The notes: generated by a model from the letters alone, not told the origin. Numbered from the stretch's first letter, positions 27,386-37,544 are shown. The stretch: DNA of 64,000 nt from Ligaoa zhengdingensis (GCF_014384885.1 NZ_JACRST010000012.1:22672-86671), one strand, 5' to 3'. Made by a program: numbers and translations.

Positions 27386-28414
27386 TTGGGTACTGTGGGA
27401 ACGATTCTGCTGGCGATTATTATTTTTGGTGTGTTTGTTACGGTCCACGAGCTGGGGCATTTTTTATCCGCCAAGGCATTTGGCATTCGCGTCAACGATT
27501 TTTCGCTGGGGTTTGGGCCCGCGCTCTTTCAATTTACCAAGGGTGATACGACGTACGCAATCCGGCTGTTTCCGCTGGGGGGCTATGTGACTTTGGACGG
27601 CGAAGAGGAGGAGAGCGACGACGAGCGGTCCTTCGGCAAGCAGAAGATTTGGAAGCGCTTTGTTGTGATGGCGGCGGGCGGTATCATGAACCTGCTGCTC
27701 GGCTTCATAGTAGTGCTGGTGGTGCTCGCCATGCAGCCGACGCTTGGGACGACAACTGTCTCGAACTTTCAGCAGCAGTCGGTCAGCAGCTCGGTGTTGC
27801 AGGTGGGCGACCGGATTGTCAAAATCAACGGTTCCAGGGTGCATATCGATAACGATATTGTGTTCGGCCTGGTGCGCGATGAGGACGGCCAGGTGGAGAT
27901 GCAGGTGGAGCGCGGCGGTGAACTGCTCAATCTGACGGTGCCGTTCCAAATGACCGAAGCTGAAGATGGAACACATTCGATCTACATCGATTTTACCGTA
28001 TATCCAGCGGAAAAAACCTTTGGTTCGCTGCTTTACAACGGCTTTTATTACACCGGTGCGATCGCCCGTTTGGTATGGGTGAGCCTCTTGGAGCTGCTTT
28101 CAGGCAAGTTTTCGGTCAATCAGCTTTCCGGACCGGTGGGTGTGACGGCGGTGATTGGCCAGGCCACCTCGATGGGGCTGCGCCCGCTGCTCCTGCTCAT
28201 CGCATTTATTACCGTCAACTTGGGGGTGTTCAACCTTCTTCCCTTGCCCGCGCTGGACGGCGGTAAGCTGCTGTTTTTGCTGATAGAAGCCGTGTTTCGC
28301 AGGCCAGTTCCGCCCAAATACGAAAACTATGTGCACACCGCCGGCATGATACTGTTGCTCGGCCTGATGCTGTTTGTCACCTTCAACGACATTGTGCGGC
28401 TGTTTTTCTCTTAG
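27386..28414 (+). CDS. rseP: RIP metalloprotease (site-2 protease family)
   Basis: Intramembrane zinc protease that cuts membrane-bound anti-sigma factors or leftover signal peptides. The 342-residue protein shows the zinc motif HELGH near 22 in the first membrane helix, a central PDZ domain (about 105-185), and the second active-site motif NLLPLPALDGG near 280, with four membrane segments in all. Ribosome sites near the start are weak. TTG at 27386 is chosen because it gives the expected N-terminus just before the first helix; GTG 27395 is an alternative. Target proteins are unknown. Confidence 0.9.
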   Translation: MGTVGTILLAIIIFGVFVTVHELGHFLSAKAFGIRVNDFSLGFGPALFQFTKGDTTYAIRLFPLGGYVTLDGEEEESDDERSFGKQKIWKRFVVMAAGGIMNLLLGFIVVLVVLAMQPTLGTTTVSNFQQQSVSSSVLQVGDRIVKINGSRVHIDNDIVFGLVRDEDGQVEMQVERGGELLNLTVPFQMTEAEDGTHSIYIDFTVYPAEKTFGSLLYNGFYYTGAIARLVWVSLLELLSGKFSVNQLSGPVGVTAVIGQATSMGLRPLLLLIAFITVNLGVFNLLPLPALDGGKLLFLLIEAVFRRPVPPKYENYVHTAGMILLLGLMLFVTFNDIVRLFFS

Positions 28415-28447
28415 TCTTTCTCATCTTGAACGACACAGGAGGCTGTT

Positions 28448-29503
28448 ATGCTTCAAAAAATACCGACCAAGCCGGTGAAGATCGGCACAATGATCATCGG
28501 CGGTGGCAACCCCATCGCCATTCAATCGATGCTCAACCGTCCCGCAGCGGATATTGAAAGCAATGTGGAGCAGGCGGTCGCGCTGGAGCAGGCGGGCTGC
28601 CAGATTCTACGCGTAGCCATCCCTAATCGGGAGGCGGTCGCGCTGATCCCCGCCATTAAGAAGAAAATTTCCATTCCACTGGTGGCGGATATCCATTTCG
28701 ACTACCGGCTGGCGCTCGACTCGGTTGCGGCTGGAATCGATAAGATCCGCATCAACCCCGGCAACATCGGGGATAGCGACCGCGTCAAACAAGTGGCAGA
28801 CGCTTGCCGCGTGAACAAAATCCCAATCCGCATCGGCGTAAACAGCGGTTCAGTGGAGAAGGAGATTTTGGCGCGCCACGGCTCCCCTACGGTGGAGGCT
28901 TTGATCGAGAGCGCCGAAGGGCATATCCGGCTGTTACAGCGCTACGACTTTGAAGATATCGTGGTCTCTATCAAGGCCAGCAGCGTGCAAAAGACGGTGG
29001 AGGCTTGCCGCGAAATGGCGAGCCGCTACCCTTATCCGCTGCATTTGGGTGTGACGGAGGCGGGCACCGAGCGCATGGGACTCATTAAATCGGCTATCGG
29101 CATCGGCGGGCTGTTGTGCGACGGCATCGGGGACACCATTCGCGTGTCCCTCACCGCCGACCCGATTCGGGAGATCGAGGCGGCTAAGGACATTCTGCGC
29201 GCGCTCGGCCTCTCTCAAAGCGGGGTGCGCTTTACCTCCTGCCCCACATGCGGGCGCACCAATATCGACCTGATCGGCCTTGCGGGTCGCGTCGAGCAGG
29301 CGCTGGCGGGATGTCAAAAGAATATTTCCGTGGCGATTATGGGCTGTATTGTCAACGGACCGGGGGAGGCGCGCGAAGCGGATATCGGCATCGCGGGCGG
29401 CGTCGGCGAGGCGCTCCTGTTTAAGAAGGGAAAGCCCCTGCGCAAGGTGCCGGAGGAGCGCATTGTGGACGAGCTCCTCAAAGAAATCGAACAGATGGAT
29501 TGA
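28448..29503 (+). CDS. ispG: 4-hydroxy-3-methylbut-2-en-1-yl diphosphate synthase
   Basis: [4Fe-4S] enzyme of the MEP pathway turning MEcPP into HMBPP. The 351-residue protein starts MLQKIPTKPVKIGTM behind ACAGGAGG. Barrel motifs are IQSMLNRP, LVADIHFDYRLA and INPGNIG. Cluster cysteines are in SCPTCGRTNIDL near 264 and GCIVNGPGEAREADIG near 299. Short bacterial form without the insertion found in plants. The next gene, polC, starts 16 bp later. Confidence 0.95.
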   Translation: MLQKIPTKPVKIGTMIIGGGNPIAIQSMLNRPAADIESNVEQAVALEQAGCQILRVAIPNREAVALIPAIKKKISIPLVADIHFDYRLALDSVAAGIDKIRINPGNIGDSDRVKQVADACRVNKIPIRIGVNSGSVEKEILARHGSPTVEALIESAEGHIRLLQRYDFEDIVVSIKASSVQKTVEACREMASRYPYPLHLGVTEAGTERMGLIKSAIGIGGLLCDGIGDTIRVSLTADPIREIEAAKDILRALGLSQSGVRFTSCPTCGRTNIDLIGLAGRVEQALAGCQKNISVAIMGCIVNGPGEAREADIGIAGGVGEALLFKKGKPLRKVPEERIVDELLKEIEQMD

Positions 29504-29519
29504 GAAGGTGAGGACTGGG

Positions 29520-32500
29520 ATGCAGGCAACCGCGCTTGGAGCGCTTTTTGGAAAATTTGTGCCGGAGGGCGCACCGCAATATCTGTTGGAAGCGTCGGTT
29601 TCCGGCATTGTGATCGACAAAAACAGCCGCAGGATGACCTTCGACCTGCCGCTCGACGAGATTGTGGATAAGGAGTTCATCTTTGCTTTTGAGGATAAGG
29701 TGCGGCAGGCGTTTGAACTCAGCGATGTACATATTACAACCAAATACCCGCTGGAGCTGCTGGACGGCAGCTACCTGCCCAACATTGAAAAATATTTGCG
29801 CCGCCACAACACCGTGGTCAACGGGTTTCTAAGCGATGCCCACGCCTTTTTGGACGAGGTGGGCAATTTTGCGATCGAATTGACCCACGGCGGGGCGGAG
29901 TTGTTGAGCCGGTTTGGCTGCGACGCCAAGGTGCGGGAGCTGCTGCGCGAGGAATTCGGCGCCGCTTGCGAGGTCTATTTTACCGGCAAGACCACCATCG
30001 AGGATTACACCGACAGTTTCCGCGAGACTGTCAAGCGCGATCAGAGTCAAATCCGTCCGGCGACGGACTATGCACCCTGGGACGATCCGCCGAAGCCTGT
30101 TGTCGAAAAGGTGGAACCGCCGAAGAAGCCGGCAAAGGATGCGGGGCGAAATGCTCCTCTGGAGCCAAAGCCGGCAGGAAAGCGGGTGCGCGGCGACCAA
30201 CTGCCCTACGACAAATCCACCATCAAGGCGCTGGTCGGCAAACCGGTGAAGCAGGACCCCATGCCGCTGGCGGAGCTCAACCCCGAGTGCACCAAGGTGA
30301 CTGTGTGGGGCGATGTGTTCCAGGTGGAGAGCCGCGACACCCGCGCGGGCGACCGCATCATTATGTCGGTGTATTTTACCGATTACACCAGTTCCAACAT
30401 GCTCAAAATTATCGAGCTCAAGGACAAGGCAAAGCCGTATGAGGCCCTGAAAAAGGGAACGACCATCGTGGTCAACGGCGAGCTGTCCTACGATAAATAC
30501 GACCGTGAATACTCCATCCGGCCGCGCGACATCAGTTTGGTTTCCAAATATCAGCGCATGGACGAAGCCGGGGAAAAGCGGATCGAACTGCATTGCCACA
30601 CGAACATGTCCACGATGGATGGTATCTCCAGTGCGACCGATTTGATCAATCGCGCGGCGAGCTGGGGGCACCGCGCCATCGCCATCACCGACCACGGTGT
30701 GGTGCAATCGTTCCCCGAGGTGGCGGCCGCAGTGGCAAAAATCAACAAAAACGGCGGCAACTTCAAAGCCCTCTACGGGGTGGAGGCATACTTTGTCAAC
30801 GATATGATCCCGATTGTGGCGGGCGGATCATCCGCGCGTTTTGACGACACTTTCATCGTATTTGATCTCGAAACCACCGGCCTTTCAGCCGCGACCGAGC
30901 GCATCACTGAGATCGGCGCCGTTAAGCTGCGCGGGCGGGAGATCGTGGACACCTTCAACAGTATGGTGAATCCCGAAAAGCCAATACCGCCCAAGATCAC
31001 GCAGATCACCGGCATCACCGACGAGATGGTGGCGGATGCGCCGCTGGAAGGGGAGGCGCTGCGGCGGTTTTACGACTTCTGTGGGGATTCGAAGGCGGTG
31101 TTGGTGGCGCACAACGCGCCGTTCGACACCAGCTTTGTCAAGGCTGCGGCGCGCCGCTGCGGCATGTCCTACGAGTTTTCACATGTGGACACCGTACCCG
31201 TCTGCCGGGCGCTGTTCCCGAGCCTCAAAAATCATAAGTTGGACACGGTTGCAGGGCATTTGAAGCTTGCGCCGTTCCAGCATCACCGCGCCTGCGACGA
31301 CGCCCGGGTGCTGGCAGATATCTTTGTCCGCGTGATGGAGCTGCTGGAGAATGAGAAACAGATCGCATCGATCGACCAGATCAACACCCGGCTTTCCGGC
31401 ACCGACTATAAAAAAGCGCCCTCTTACCATCAGATCATCTTGGTGCGCAACCAGGCGGGCCTCAAAAACCTGTATAAGCTGGTCTCGATGGCCCATATCA
31501 AATATTTCTTTAAAAAGCCGCGCATCCCCAAAAGTGAGCTCATCAAGCTGCGCGAGGGCCTGCTCATCGGCAGCGCCTGCGAGGCGGGCGAGCTGTTCCG
31601 CGCGATTCTCGACGGCAAAAGCTGGGGGGAGTTGTGCGATATCGCGCGCTTCTACGACTTTTTGGAGATTCAGCCGCTTGCCAACAACGAATTTTTGATC
31701 CGCAGCGGTATAGCGCGAGACCACGAGCAACTGCAACAATACAACCGCACCATCGTCAAGCTGGGAGAAACGCTGCATATCCCCGTGGTAGCCACCTGTG
31801 ACGTCCACATCCTGGATCAGTCAGACAACATCTTCCGCCAGATTTTGATGGCGGGACAGGGTTTCCCAGATACAGACCTGCAATCGCCGCTCTATTTGCG
31901 CACCACCGACGAGATGCTGGAGGAGTTCGCCTATCTGGGCGAGGAAAAGGCGCGCGAGGTGGTCGTCACCAACCCCGGCCTTATCGCAGATCGGGTGGAA
32001 TCTGGCATCAAGCCGATTCCGGACGGCACCTTTACGCCGACCATCGAGGGGTGCGAAGAGGATCTGCAAAACATCACCTGGGGCAAGGCGCGCGCGATCT
32101 ACGGAGAAAATCCGCCCCAAATTGTGGCCGACCGCCTGGAACGCGAGCTCGGTTCAATCATCAAGCACGGCTTCGCGGTGCTCTACATCATCGCACAGAA
32201 GCTGGTGTGGAAGTCGGAGAGCTGCGGCTATCTGGTCGGTTCGCGCGGATCGGTCGGCTCGTCGTTTGTAGCGACTATGGCGGGTATCTCCGAGGTAAAC
32301 CCCTTGCCTCCGCATTATGTCTGCCCCAACTGCAAGCACAGCGAATTTATCACCGATGGCTCAGTCGGTTCAGGTTTTGATCTGCCGCCGAAAGACTGCC
32401 CCGAATGCGGTACCCCTTACAACCGGGATGGGCACGATATTCCGTTTGAAACCTTCCTGGGTTTTGACGGCGACAAGGCACCTGATATCGACCTCAACTT

Positions 32501-33911
32501 TTCGGGCGAATATCAAACGCGTTCCCACCGTTACACTGAGGAGTTGTTCGGCACCTCGCATGTATTCAAGGCCGGCACCATCGCCACCGTGGCGGATAAA
32601 ACCGCCTACGGTTATGTCAAAAAATATTTGGAGGAGAAGGGCAGGATCGTCCACAAGGCCGAGGAACAGCGGTTGGTCAACGGCTGTACCGGAATCAAAC
32701 GCACCACCGGCCAGCATCCCGGCGGCATGGTGGTTGTTCCCAACGACTATGAGGTGTATGATTTCACACCGATCCAGCATCCGGCCGATTCCAGCGATTC
32801 GGGCGTGCTCACAACCCATTACGACTTCCACTCGCTGCACGACACCATCCTCAAGCTGGACGAGCTGGGGCACGATGTCCCCACCCTTTATAAGCATCTC
32901 GAGGACCTCACCGGGATCAAGGTGATGGATGTTTCGATGAGCGACGAAAAGGTGATGAGCTTGTTTACGTCGCCCGAAGCGCTGGGCGTCACCGCCGAGG
33001 AAATCGACTGCAATACCGGCACATTGGGTATCCCAGAGATGGGCACCTCGTTTGTGCGCGGCATGCTTGAGGAGTGTCAGCCGAAGCATTTTTCCGATCT
33101 GCTCCAGATTTCCGGCCTGTCGCACGGTACTGACGTCTGGCTGGGCAACGCGCAGGAGCTAATTAAAAACAACACTTGCACCATTTCCGACGTCATCGGT
33201 ACCCGCGACAGCATCATGACCTATCTGCTGTATAAGGGCCTCAAACCCAAAAGTGCGTTCAAAATTATGGAGATCGTCCGCAAGGGCAAGGCCCCCGTCC
33301 TGCTCAATGAGGAATATATCAACGAGATGAAGGAGCACGATGTCCCCCAGTGGTATATCGATAGCTGTATGAAGATCAAATATATGTTCCCCAAGGCGCA
33401 TGCGGCCGCCTATGTTATCGGTGCAATCCGGTTGTGCTGGTACAAGGTGTACCGGCCGATCGAATTCTATGCCGCAATGTTCACCGTGCGCGGTGGCGAC
33501 TTCGACGCGGAGTCCGCGATCCGCGGCAAAGGTGCTGTCAAGATGAAGATGCAGGAACTCAAAATGAAGGGTAACGAGCGTACCACCAAGGAGGAGGACC
33601 AGCTCAATACCCTGCAAATTGTCAACGAGATGATGGCGCGCGGATTGGAATTCCTGCCTGTCGATCTTTATATCTCAAGTGGCACACGCTACACTGTGGA
33701 GGACGGCAAAATCCGTCTGCCGTTCTGTTCCCTCAAAGGTCTGGGAGAAGCGGCCGCCACTGCACTGGAGGAAGCCGGAAAGCAAGGGCCGTACCTTTCC
33801 AAAGAAGAAGTGGGTACCCGTGCCGGTGTAGGTAAGGGGGTACTCGAGTTGCTCGAGGCTTCCGGTGCGTTAGCAGGCCTGCCGGACAGCAGCCAAATGA
33901 CTCTATTTTAG
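29520..33911 (+). CDS. polC: DNA polymerase III, PolC-type alpha subunit with built-in proofreading
   Basis: Main replicative polymerase of low-GC Gram-positives, 1463 residues. An N-terminal domain and OB fold (about 235-350) precede a PHP domain beginning IELHCHTNMSTMDG near 355. A DEDD exonuclease inserted in it runs from FIVFDLETTG near 445. The polymerase core has GSRGSVGSSF near 909 and catalytic Asp in APDIDLNF near 989. A zinc-binding segment (CPNCKHSEF, CPECGTPY) lies between. The start at 29520 (MQATALGALFG) fits AAGGTGAGG upstream; the longer in-frame extension runs back into ispG and is not real. Last gene of the pyrH series. Confidence 0.97.
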   Translation: MQATALGALFGKFVPEGAPQYLLEASVSGIVIDKNSRRMTFDLPLDEIVDKEFIFAFEDKVRQAFELSDVHITTKYPLELLDGSYLPNIEKYLRRHNTVVNGFLSDAHAFLDEVGNFAIELTHGGAELLSRFGCDAKVRELLREEFGAACEVYFTGKTTIEDYTDSFRETVKRDQSQIRPATDYAPWDDPPKPVVEKVEPPKKPAKDAGRNAPLEPKPAGKRVRGDQLPYDKSTIKALVGKPVKQDPMPLAELNPECTKVTVWGDVFQVESRDTRAGDRIIMSVYFTDYTSSNMLKIIELKDKAKPYEALKKGTTIVVNGELSYDKYDREYSIRPRDISLVSKYQRMDEAGEKRIELHCHTNMSTMDGISSATDLINRAASWGHRAIAITDHGVVQSFPEVAAAVAKINKNGGNFKALYGVEAYFVNDMIPIVAGGSSARFDDTFIVFDLETTGLSAATERITEIGAVKLRGREIVDTFNSMVNPEKPIPPKITQITGITDEMVADAPLEGEALRRFYDFCGDSKAVLVAHNAPFDTSFVKAAARRCGMSYEFSHVDTVPVCRALFPSLKNHKLDTVAGHLKLAPFQHHRACDDARVLADIFVRVMELLENEKQIASIDQINTRLSGTDYKKAPSYHQIILVRNQAGLKNLYKLVSMAHIKYFFKKPRIPKSELIKLREGLLIGSACEAGELFRAILDGKSWGELCDIARFYDFLEIQPLANNEFLIRSGIARDHEQLQQYNRTIVKLGETLHIPVVATCDVHILDQSDNIFRQILMAGQGFPDTDLQSPLYLRTTDEMLEEFAYLGEEKAREVVVTNPGLIADRVESGIKPIPDGTFTPTIEGCEEDLQNITWGKARAIYGENPPQIVADRLERELGSIIKHGFAVLYIIAQKLVWKSESCGYLVGSRGSVGSSFVATMAGISEVNPLPPHYVCPNCKHSEFITDGSVGSGFDLPPKDCPECGTPYNRDGHDIPFETFLGFDGDKAPDIDLNFSGEYQTRSHRYTEELFGTSHVFKAGTIATVADKTAYGYVKKYLEEKGRIVHKAEEQRLVNGCTGIKRTTGQHPGGMVVVPNDYEVYDFTPIQHPADSSDSGVLTTHYDFHSLHDTILKLDELGHDVPTLYKHLEDLTGIKVMDVSMSDEKVMSLFTSPEALGVTAEEIDCNTGTLGIPEMGTSFVRGMLEECQPKHFSDLLQISGLSHGTDVWLGNAQELIKNNTCTISDVIGTRDSIMTYLLYKGLKPKSAFKIMEIVRKGKAPVLLNEEYINEMKEHDVPQWYIDSCMKIKYMFPKAHAAAYVIGAIRLCWYKVYRPIEFYAAMFTVRGGDFDAESAIRGKGAVKMKMQELKMKGNERTTKEEDQLNTLQIVNEMMARGLEFLPVDLYISSGTRYTVEDGKIRLPFCSLKGLGEAAATALEEAGKQGPYLSKEEVGTRAGVGKGVLELLEASGALAGLPDSSQMTLF

Positions 33912-33920
33912 CTTTCTCAG

Positions 33921-33949
33921 TTGACACAATTGCTTTAGTGTGATATCAT
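33921..33949 (+). promoter_or_regulatory. Promoter of hisDCB
   Basis: TTGACA (33921-33926), 17 bases, TATCAT (33944-33949), the same hexamers and spacing as the aro operon promoter. No leader peptide or T-box fits in the 48-nt gap before hisD. Confidence 0.8.
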
Positions 33950-33996
33950 AGTAAAGCAATTTGCTTCAAATTTTGTACAAAGAGAGGTGCTTCCAG

Positions 33997-35286
33997 ATGG
34001 TAACAATAACAAAAGCGGATGGGAAGGCGGAGTATGAGCTGATTCATCTGCTGCGCAGTAGGAGCACCGAGGTGGATAAAACCGTGACCGCCGCGGTGAC
34101 TGATATTTTGGAACAGGTCAGGCTGCACGGCGACGCGGCCGTGCGGGACTGTACTGTGAAGTTTGACGGGCATTGCCCCGATTGTTTTGAGGTGCCGCGC
34201 GATGTGATCAACGATGCTTTGACCGAGGCCGACCCGGATTTTGTGGAGTCGCTGCTCAATGCACAGGCAAATATCGCAGAGTTCCACAGCCGCCAGAAGC
34301 ACCAGAGCTTTATCGATGCCAAAGCGAACGGCGTAATGATGGGCCAGCGAATTCGCGGACTGAAACGCGTGGGTCTGTATGTGCCGGGCGGCACAGCGGC
34401 CTATCCCTCGTCGGTGCTGATGAACGCGGTTCCCGCCAAGATCGCGGGGGTGGAGGAGCTCGTTATGGTCACCCCACCCGCCAAGAACGGCGGCGCAAAT
34501 CCGGACATCCTCACCGCTGCAGCGATCGCAGGGGTGGATCGCGTGTTTCTGGTCGGCGGCGCTCAGGCGGTTGCTGCACTGGCCTACGGCACTCAGAGCA
34601 TTCCCAAAGTGGACAAGATCGTCGGACCGGGCAACATCTTTGTCGCAACCGCGAAGAAGCTGTTATACGGCACTGTTGACATCGATATGATCGCGGGTCC
34701 CAGTGAAATCCTCATCATGGCGGATGAAACCGCCGATCCCAAGTTTCTGGCTGCGGACATGATGAGCCAGGCGGAGCACGATAAGCTGGCGTCGGCGATC
34801 CTGCTCACCACCGACGAGGCAGTGGCGGCTGCGACGATCGCCGAGCTGGGGCGCCAAGTGGAGCATTTGGAGCGCCGTGAAATCATCCTGCGTTCGCTTG
34901 AGGATTTCGGCGCGGTCATCCTGTGCCGAGATAACGGCGAGATGGTGGAGCTGGCGAATTATCTCGCCCCTGAACACCTGGAAGTGATGATGGAGAATCC
35001 GATGGAGTACATCGGCCGGTTGGATAATGCGGGTTCGGTGTTCCTGGGGCGCTATTCGCCCGAACCTCTGGGGGATTACTATGCGGGCCCCAACCATGTG
35101 TTGCCGACCAGCGGTACCGCGCGCTTTTTTTCGCCGCTTTCAGTTGATAGCTTTATCAAAAAATCGAGCTATATCTATTACACCGAGGCTGCGCTGCGCG
35201 AGGCTAAGGAGGATATCGTGCGCATCGCCAACAAAGAGGGACTGACCGCGCACGCCAACTCCATTCAGGTTCGCTTTGAAGATTAA
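33997..35286 (+). CDS. hisD: Histidinol dehydrogenase
   Basis: Zinc- and NAD-dependent last two steps of histidine synthesis, histidinol to histidine. The 429-residue protein has GLYVPGGTAAYPSSVLM near 124, a central DKIVGPGNIFVATAK near 203, AGPSEILIMAD near 230, the zinc/catalytic Q-A-E-H-D segment near 265, and APEHLEV near 325. The ATG at 33997 follows AGAGAGGTG; the ORF extends 12 codons upstream without a ribosome site. First of three his genes; the rest of the pathway is not in this window. Confidence 0.95.
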   Translation: MVTITKADGKAEYELIHLLRSRSTEVDKTVTAAVTDILEQVRLHGDAAVRDCTVKFDGHCPDCFEVPRDVINDALTEADPDFVESLLNAQANIAEFHSRQKHQSFIDAKANGVMMGQRIRGLKRVGLYVPGGTAAYPSSVLMNAVPAKIAGVEELVMVTPPAKNGGANPDILTAAAIAGVDRVFLVGGAQAVAALAYGTQSIPKVDKIVGPGNIFVATAKKLLYGTVDIDMIAGPSEILIMADETADPKFLAADMMSQAEHDKLASAILLTTDEAVAAATIAELGRQVEHLERREIILRSLEDFGAVILCRDNGEMVELANYLAPEHLEVMMENPMEYIGRLDNAGSVFLGRYSPEPLGDYYAGPNHVLPTSGTARFFSPLSVDSFIKKSSYIYYTEAALREAKEDIVRIANKEGLTAHANSIQVRFED

Positions 35287-35306
35287 GTGGAAAGGGGAGC
35301 CGTTTT

Positions 35307-36359
35307 TTGTCATACGAGCTCAACAATAAGCTGAAGGACTTGATTCCCTATCAGCCGATCAGCGGAGATTACAAAATTCGCCTGGATGCGAACGAAAGCT
35401 ACATCAATCTGGCGGAGCCTTTTGCCCATCGCATTGGAAATGTGGTGGCTAACCTCGATTTTAACCGCTACCCAGATCCTTACGCCGCGAAGTTGTGCCG
35501 GGCGTTTGCCCAGCGTTACCACATCGATTCGGAGCTGGTGACAGCAGGCAATGGCTCGGACGAGCTCATCAGCATTTTGGCCTCCTGCTTTTTGGAAAAA
35601 GGGGATACGGTGCTCACCATGATCCCGGATTTTTCGATGTACGCCTTTTATGGAAACCTCTACGAGTGTAAAGTAGAAACACTTGTCAAGTCTGAATCGC
35701 TCAAAATCGATCCGGATGCGGTGCTTGAGTGTTTAAAAAATACCGGAGCGCGTATGTTGCTCTTCTCCAACCCCTGCAATCCCACTTCGATTGGGTTGAA
35801 GCGCGAGGATGTGCTTAAGATCGTCACAGGGACTGAGTCGTTGGTGGTTGTGGACGAAGCATATATGGATTTTTGGGATCAGTCGGTGCTGGATGCTGTG
35901 GTGGAGCACGACAACCTGTTGGTGCTCAAGACCTGTTCCAAGGCGGCGGGCGCAGCCGCGATACGGTTGGGTTTTGCGGTGGCAAATCCCACACTCACGC
36001 GGGCCCTCCGGGCGGCCAAATCCCCCTACAACGTCAATTCCCTGACGCAGGCGGTAGGGGAGATCATCCTCTCGGAAAAGAATTTGCTTGGGCGCTGCGT
36101 CAAGGAGATTTTGCATTCGCGCGATGAACTGCAACAGGCGTTGGACGAGCTGGCGGCAAAAAAGGCGGATATCGTCACGGTTTACCCCAGTTGTACTAAC
36201 TTTATTTTCCTGCGGATGCGGGATGCCAAGTCGGTGTATGAAGCGCTGTTGAAGCGGTCGGTTGCAGTGCGATGGATGGGCGATTACCTGCGAATCACCG
36301 CGGGAAATCAGGAGGAAAACCGAACCTTGGTGAAGGAACTCGGATCGATCTTACAGTGA
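35307..36359 (+). CDS. hisC: Histidinol-phosphate aminotransferase
   Basis: PLP enzyme converting imidazole-acetol phosphate to histidinol phosphate. The 350-residue protein has NRYPDPYAAKL near 51, GNGSDELISIL near 76, FSNPCNPTS near 152, VVDEAYMDFW and the PLP lysine in TCSKAAGAAAIRLGF near 213. It opens with TTG at 35307 behind AAAGGGGAG, 20 bp after hisD. Aromatic aminotransferase activity is also possible in this family, and would serve the Phe/Tyr branch that has no aminotransferase in the aro operon (inference). Confidence 0.93.
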   Translation: MSYELNNKLKDLIPYQPISGDYKIRLDANESYINLAEPFAHRIGNVVANLDFNRYPDPYAAKLCRAFAQRYHIDSELVTAGNGSDELISILASCFLEKGDTVLTMIPDFSMYAFYGNLYECKVETLVKSESLKIDPDAVLECLKNTGARMLLFSNPCNPTSIGLKREDVLKIVTGTESLVVVDEAYMDFWDQSVLDAVVEHDNLLVLKTCSKAAGAAAIRLGFAVANPTLTRALRAAKSPYNVNSLTQAVGEIILSEKNLLGRCVKEILHSRDELQQALDELAAKKADIVTVYPSCTNFIFLRMRDAKSVYEALLKRSVAVRWMGDYLRITAGNQEENRTLVKELGSILQ

Positions 36360-36372
36360 GGAGGCGGCGGGA

Positions 36373-36951
36373 ATGCGGACTGCAACGTTGACAAGAAAGA
36401 CACGGGAGACGGATATCACCTTGAGTCTCAACTTGGACGGCACAGGCCAGGCGGACATCAGCACAGGAATCGGTTTTTTTGACCACATGCTCACTGCATT
36501 TGCGGTGCATTCGGGGTTTGATCTCACAGTCAAGGCGCTGGGGGATCTGGAGGTGGACAGTCACCATACGGTTGAGGATGTCGGCATTGTGTTGGGGCAG
36601 GCATTGGCCAAGGCCGTGGATCGCAGCGCAATTGAGCGCTATGGAACCTTTTCGGTGCCGATGGACGAGGCGCTCTGCCATTGTTCGCTCGACATCTCCG
36701 GACGGCCTTATCTGGTGTTTCTCGCGGATTTTACCTATCCCAAGATCGGGCAGTATGACACTTCCATGACCGAACATTTTTTTCAATCGTTTGCGGTCAA
36801 TGCGGGGATCACCCTGCATATTCAGGTGCCGTATGGACGCGACGACCATCATAAAGCGGAGGCGATCTATAAGGCGGTGGCTCACGCGCTGAAGGTCGCA
36901 GTCCGCCCCAACCGGGGCGGCCAGGCGCTTTCCTCCAAGGGCGTCCTTTAA
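36373..36951 (+). CDS. hisB: Imidazoleglycerol-phosphate dehydratase
   Basis: Manganese-dependent dehydration of IGP to imidazole-acetol phosphate. The 192-residue monofunctional form has the paired motifs GFFDHMLTAFAVHSGFDL near 35, DSHHTVEDVGI near 60, and DHHKAEAIYKAVAHALKVA near 157. No phosphatase domain is fused. ATG 36373 follows GAGGAGG, 13 bp after hisC. It ends the hisDCB operon before a terminator. Confidence 0.95.
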   Translation: MRTATLTRKTRETDITLSLNLDGTGQADISTGIGFFDHMLTAFAVHSGFDLTVKALGDLEVDSHHTVEDVGIVLGQALAKAVDRSAIERYGTFSVPMDEALCHCSLDISGRPYLVFLADFTYPKIGQYDTSMTEHFFQSFAVNAGITLHIQVPYGRDDHHKAEAIYKAVAHALKVAVRPNRGGQALSSKGVL

Positions 36952-36962
36952 ATGAATGCCAA

Positions 36963-37008
36963 AAACCCCGCCTCGCCGGAATTTTTTTCGGCAAAGCGGG
37001 GTTTCTTG
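36963..37008 (+). terminator. Terminator of hisDCB
   Basis: AAACCCCGC pairs with GCGGGGTTT, with an inner CCG/CGG hairpin around ATTTTTTT, followed by CTTGC. Confidence 0.65.
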
Positions 37009-37056
37009 CATCAATTTCTTCTGAGCGCAGTATCCATAGATTGAGGTGATGGAACC

Positions 37057-37269
37057 ATGAATCTGAAAAATAAGCAAATCACGATCGGGGAGCTGTTGGC
37101 CAATCCACAGGCCAAGCGAATTGCACAGCGGGAATTCCCTCAACTGATGCGCAATCCCTTTGTCATATCTATGGCGCGAGGGATGACGCTGCAGCAGGCT
37201 TTAGGGTATGCGGGAAATCTTTCCCGCGAACAAATCGATCGAATCCTGGCTGAACTCGAAAGGATATAA
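37057..37269 (+). CDS. Small protein of unknown function (70 residues)
   Basis: ATG 37057 follows GAGGTGATGG with good spacing. The protein starts MNLKNKQITIGELLANPQAK, is basic in the first half and predicted mostly helical, with two helix-turn-like segments (AKRIAQREFPQLMR and REQIDRILAELERI). No signal peptide or membrane segment. I do not recognise the family. Base composition is still that of the core genome, so it likely marks the left edge before the accessory region. Coding potential rests on the ribosome site and codon use. Confidence 0.6.
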   Translation: MNLKNKQITIGELLANPQAKRIAQREFPQLMRNPFVISMARGMTLQQALGYAGNLSREQIDRILAELERI

Positions 37270-37379
37270 AAATAGTATTTGTATTTTTGCTATCATAAAG
37301 TTTGAACTGTGAAACCCCTTGAAAATACTGGTTTCTCTGCCTATTAAGATACTTAAAGCAACAAAGTTTTTTGATGTTT

Positions 37380-37399
37380 TGGTGCCTAAATGGTGCCCA
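37380..37399 (+). repeat. Direct repeat, left copy (flanks GNAT gene)
   Basis: TGGTGCCTAAATGGTGCCCA. It matches 18 of 20 bases of the copy at 38510-38529 in the same orientation, and itself holds a doubled TGGTGCC unit. It lies in a 327-bp gap (37270-37596) that otherwise holds only the hairpin at 37461 and the GNAT promoter. Confidence 0.6.
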
Positions 37400-37460
37400 G
37401 ATTTCCTATAGCAAAATAAAACGATACGGACAGATATAAGGGAATACCATACTGTACTGT

Positions 37461-37497
37461 AAGAGAGCGAAAGCACTCGTTGCTTTCGCTCTCTTAT
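37461..37497. terminator. Strong bidirectional hairpin terminator
   Basis: A perfect 15-bp stem: AAGAGAGCGAAAGCA, loop CTCGT, TGCTTTCGCTCTCTT, then ATTCT. It insulates the GNAT gene from upstream transcription. Confidence 0.75.
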
Positions 37498-37544
37498 TCT
37501 ACTTATATACAAATAGGGAAATAATAGAAAAATTCATATATGGG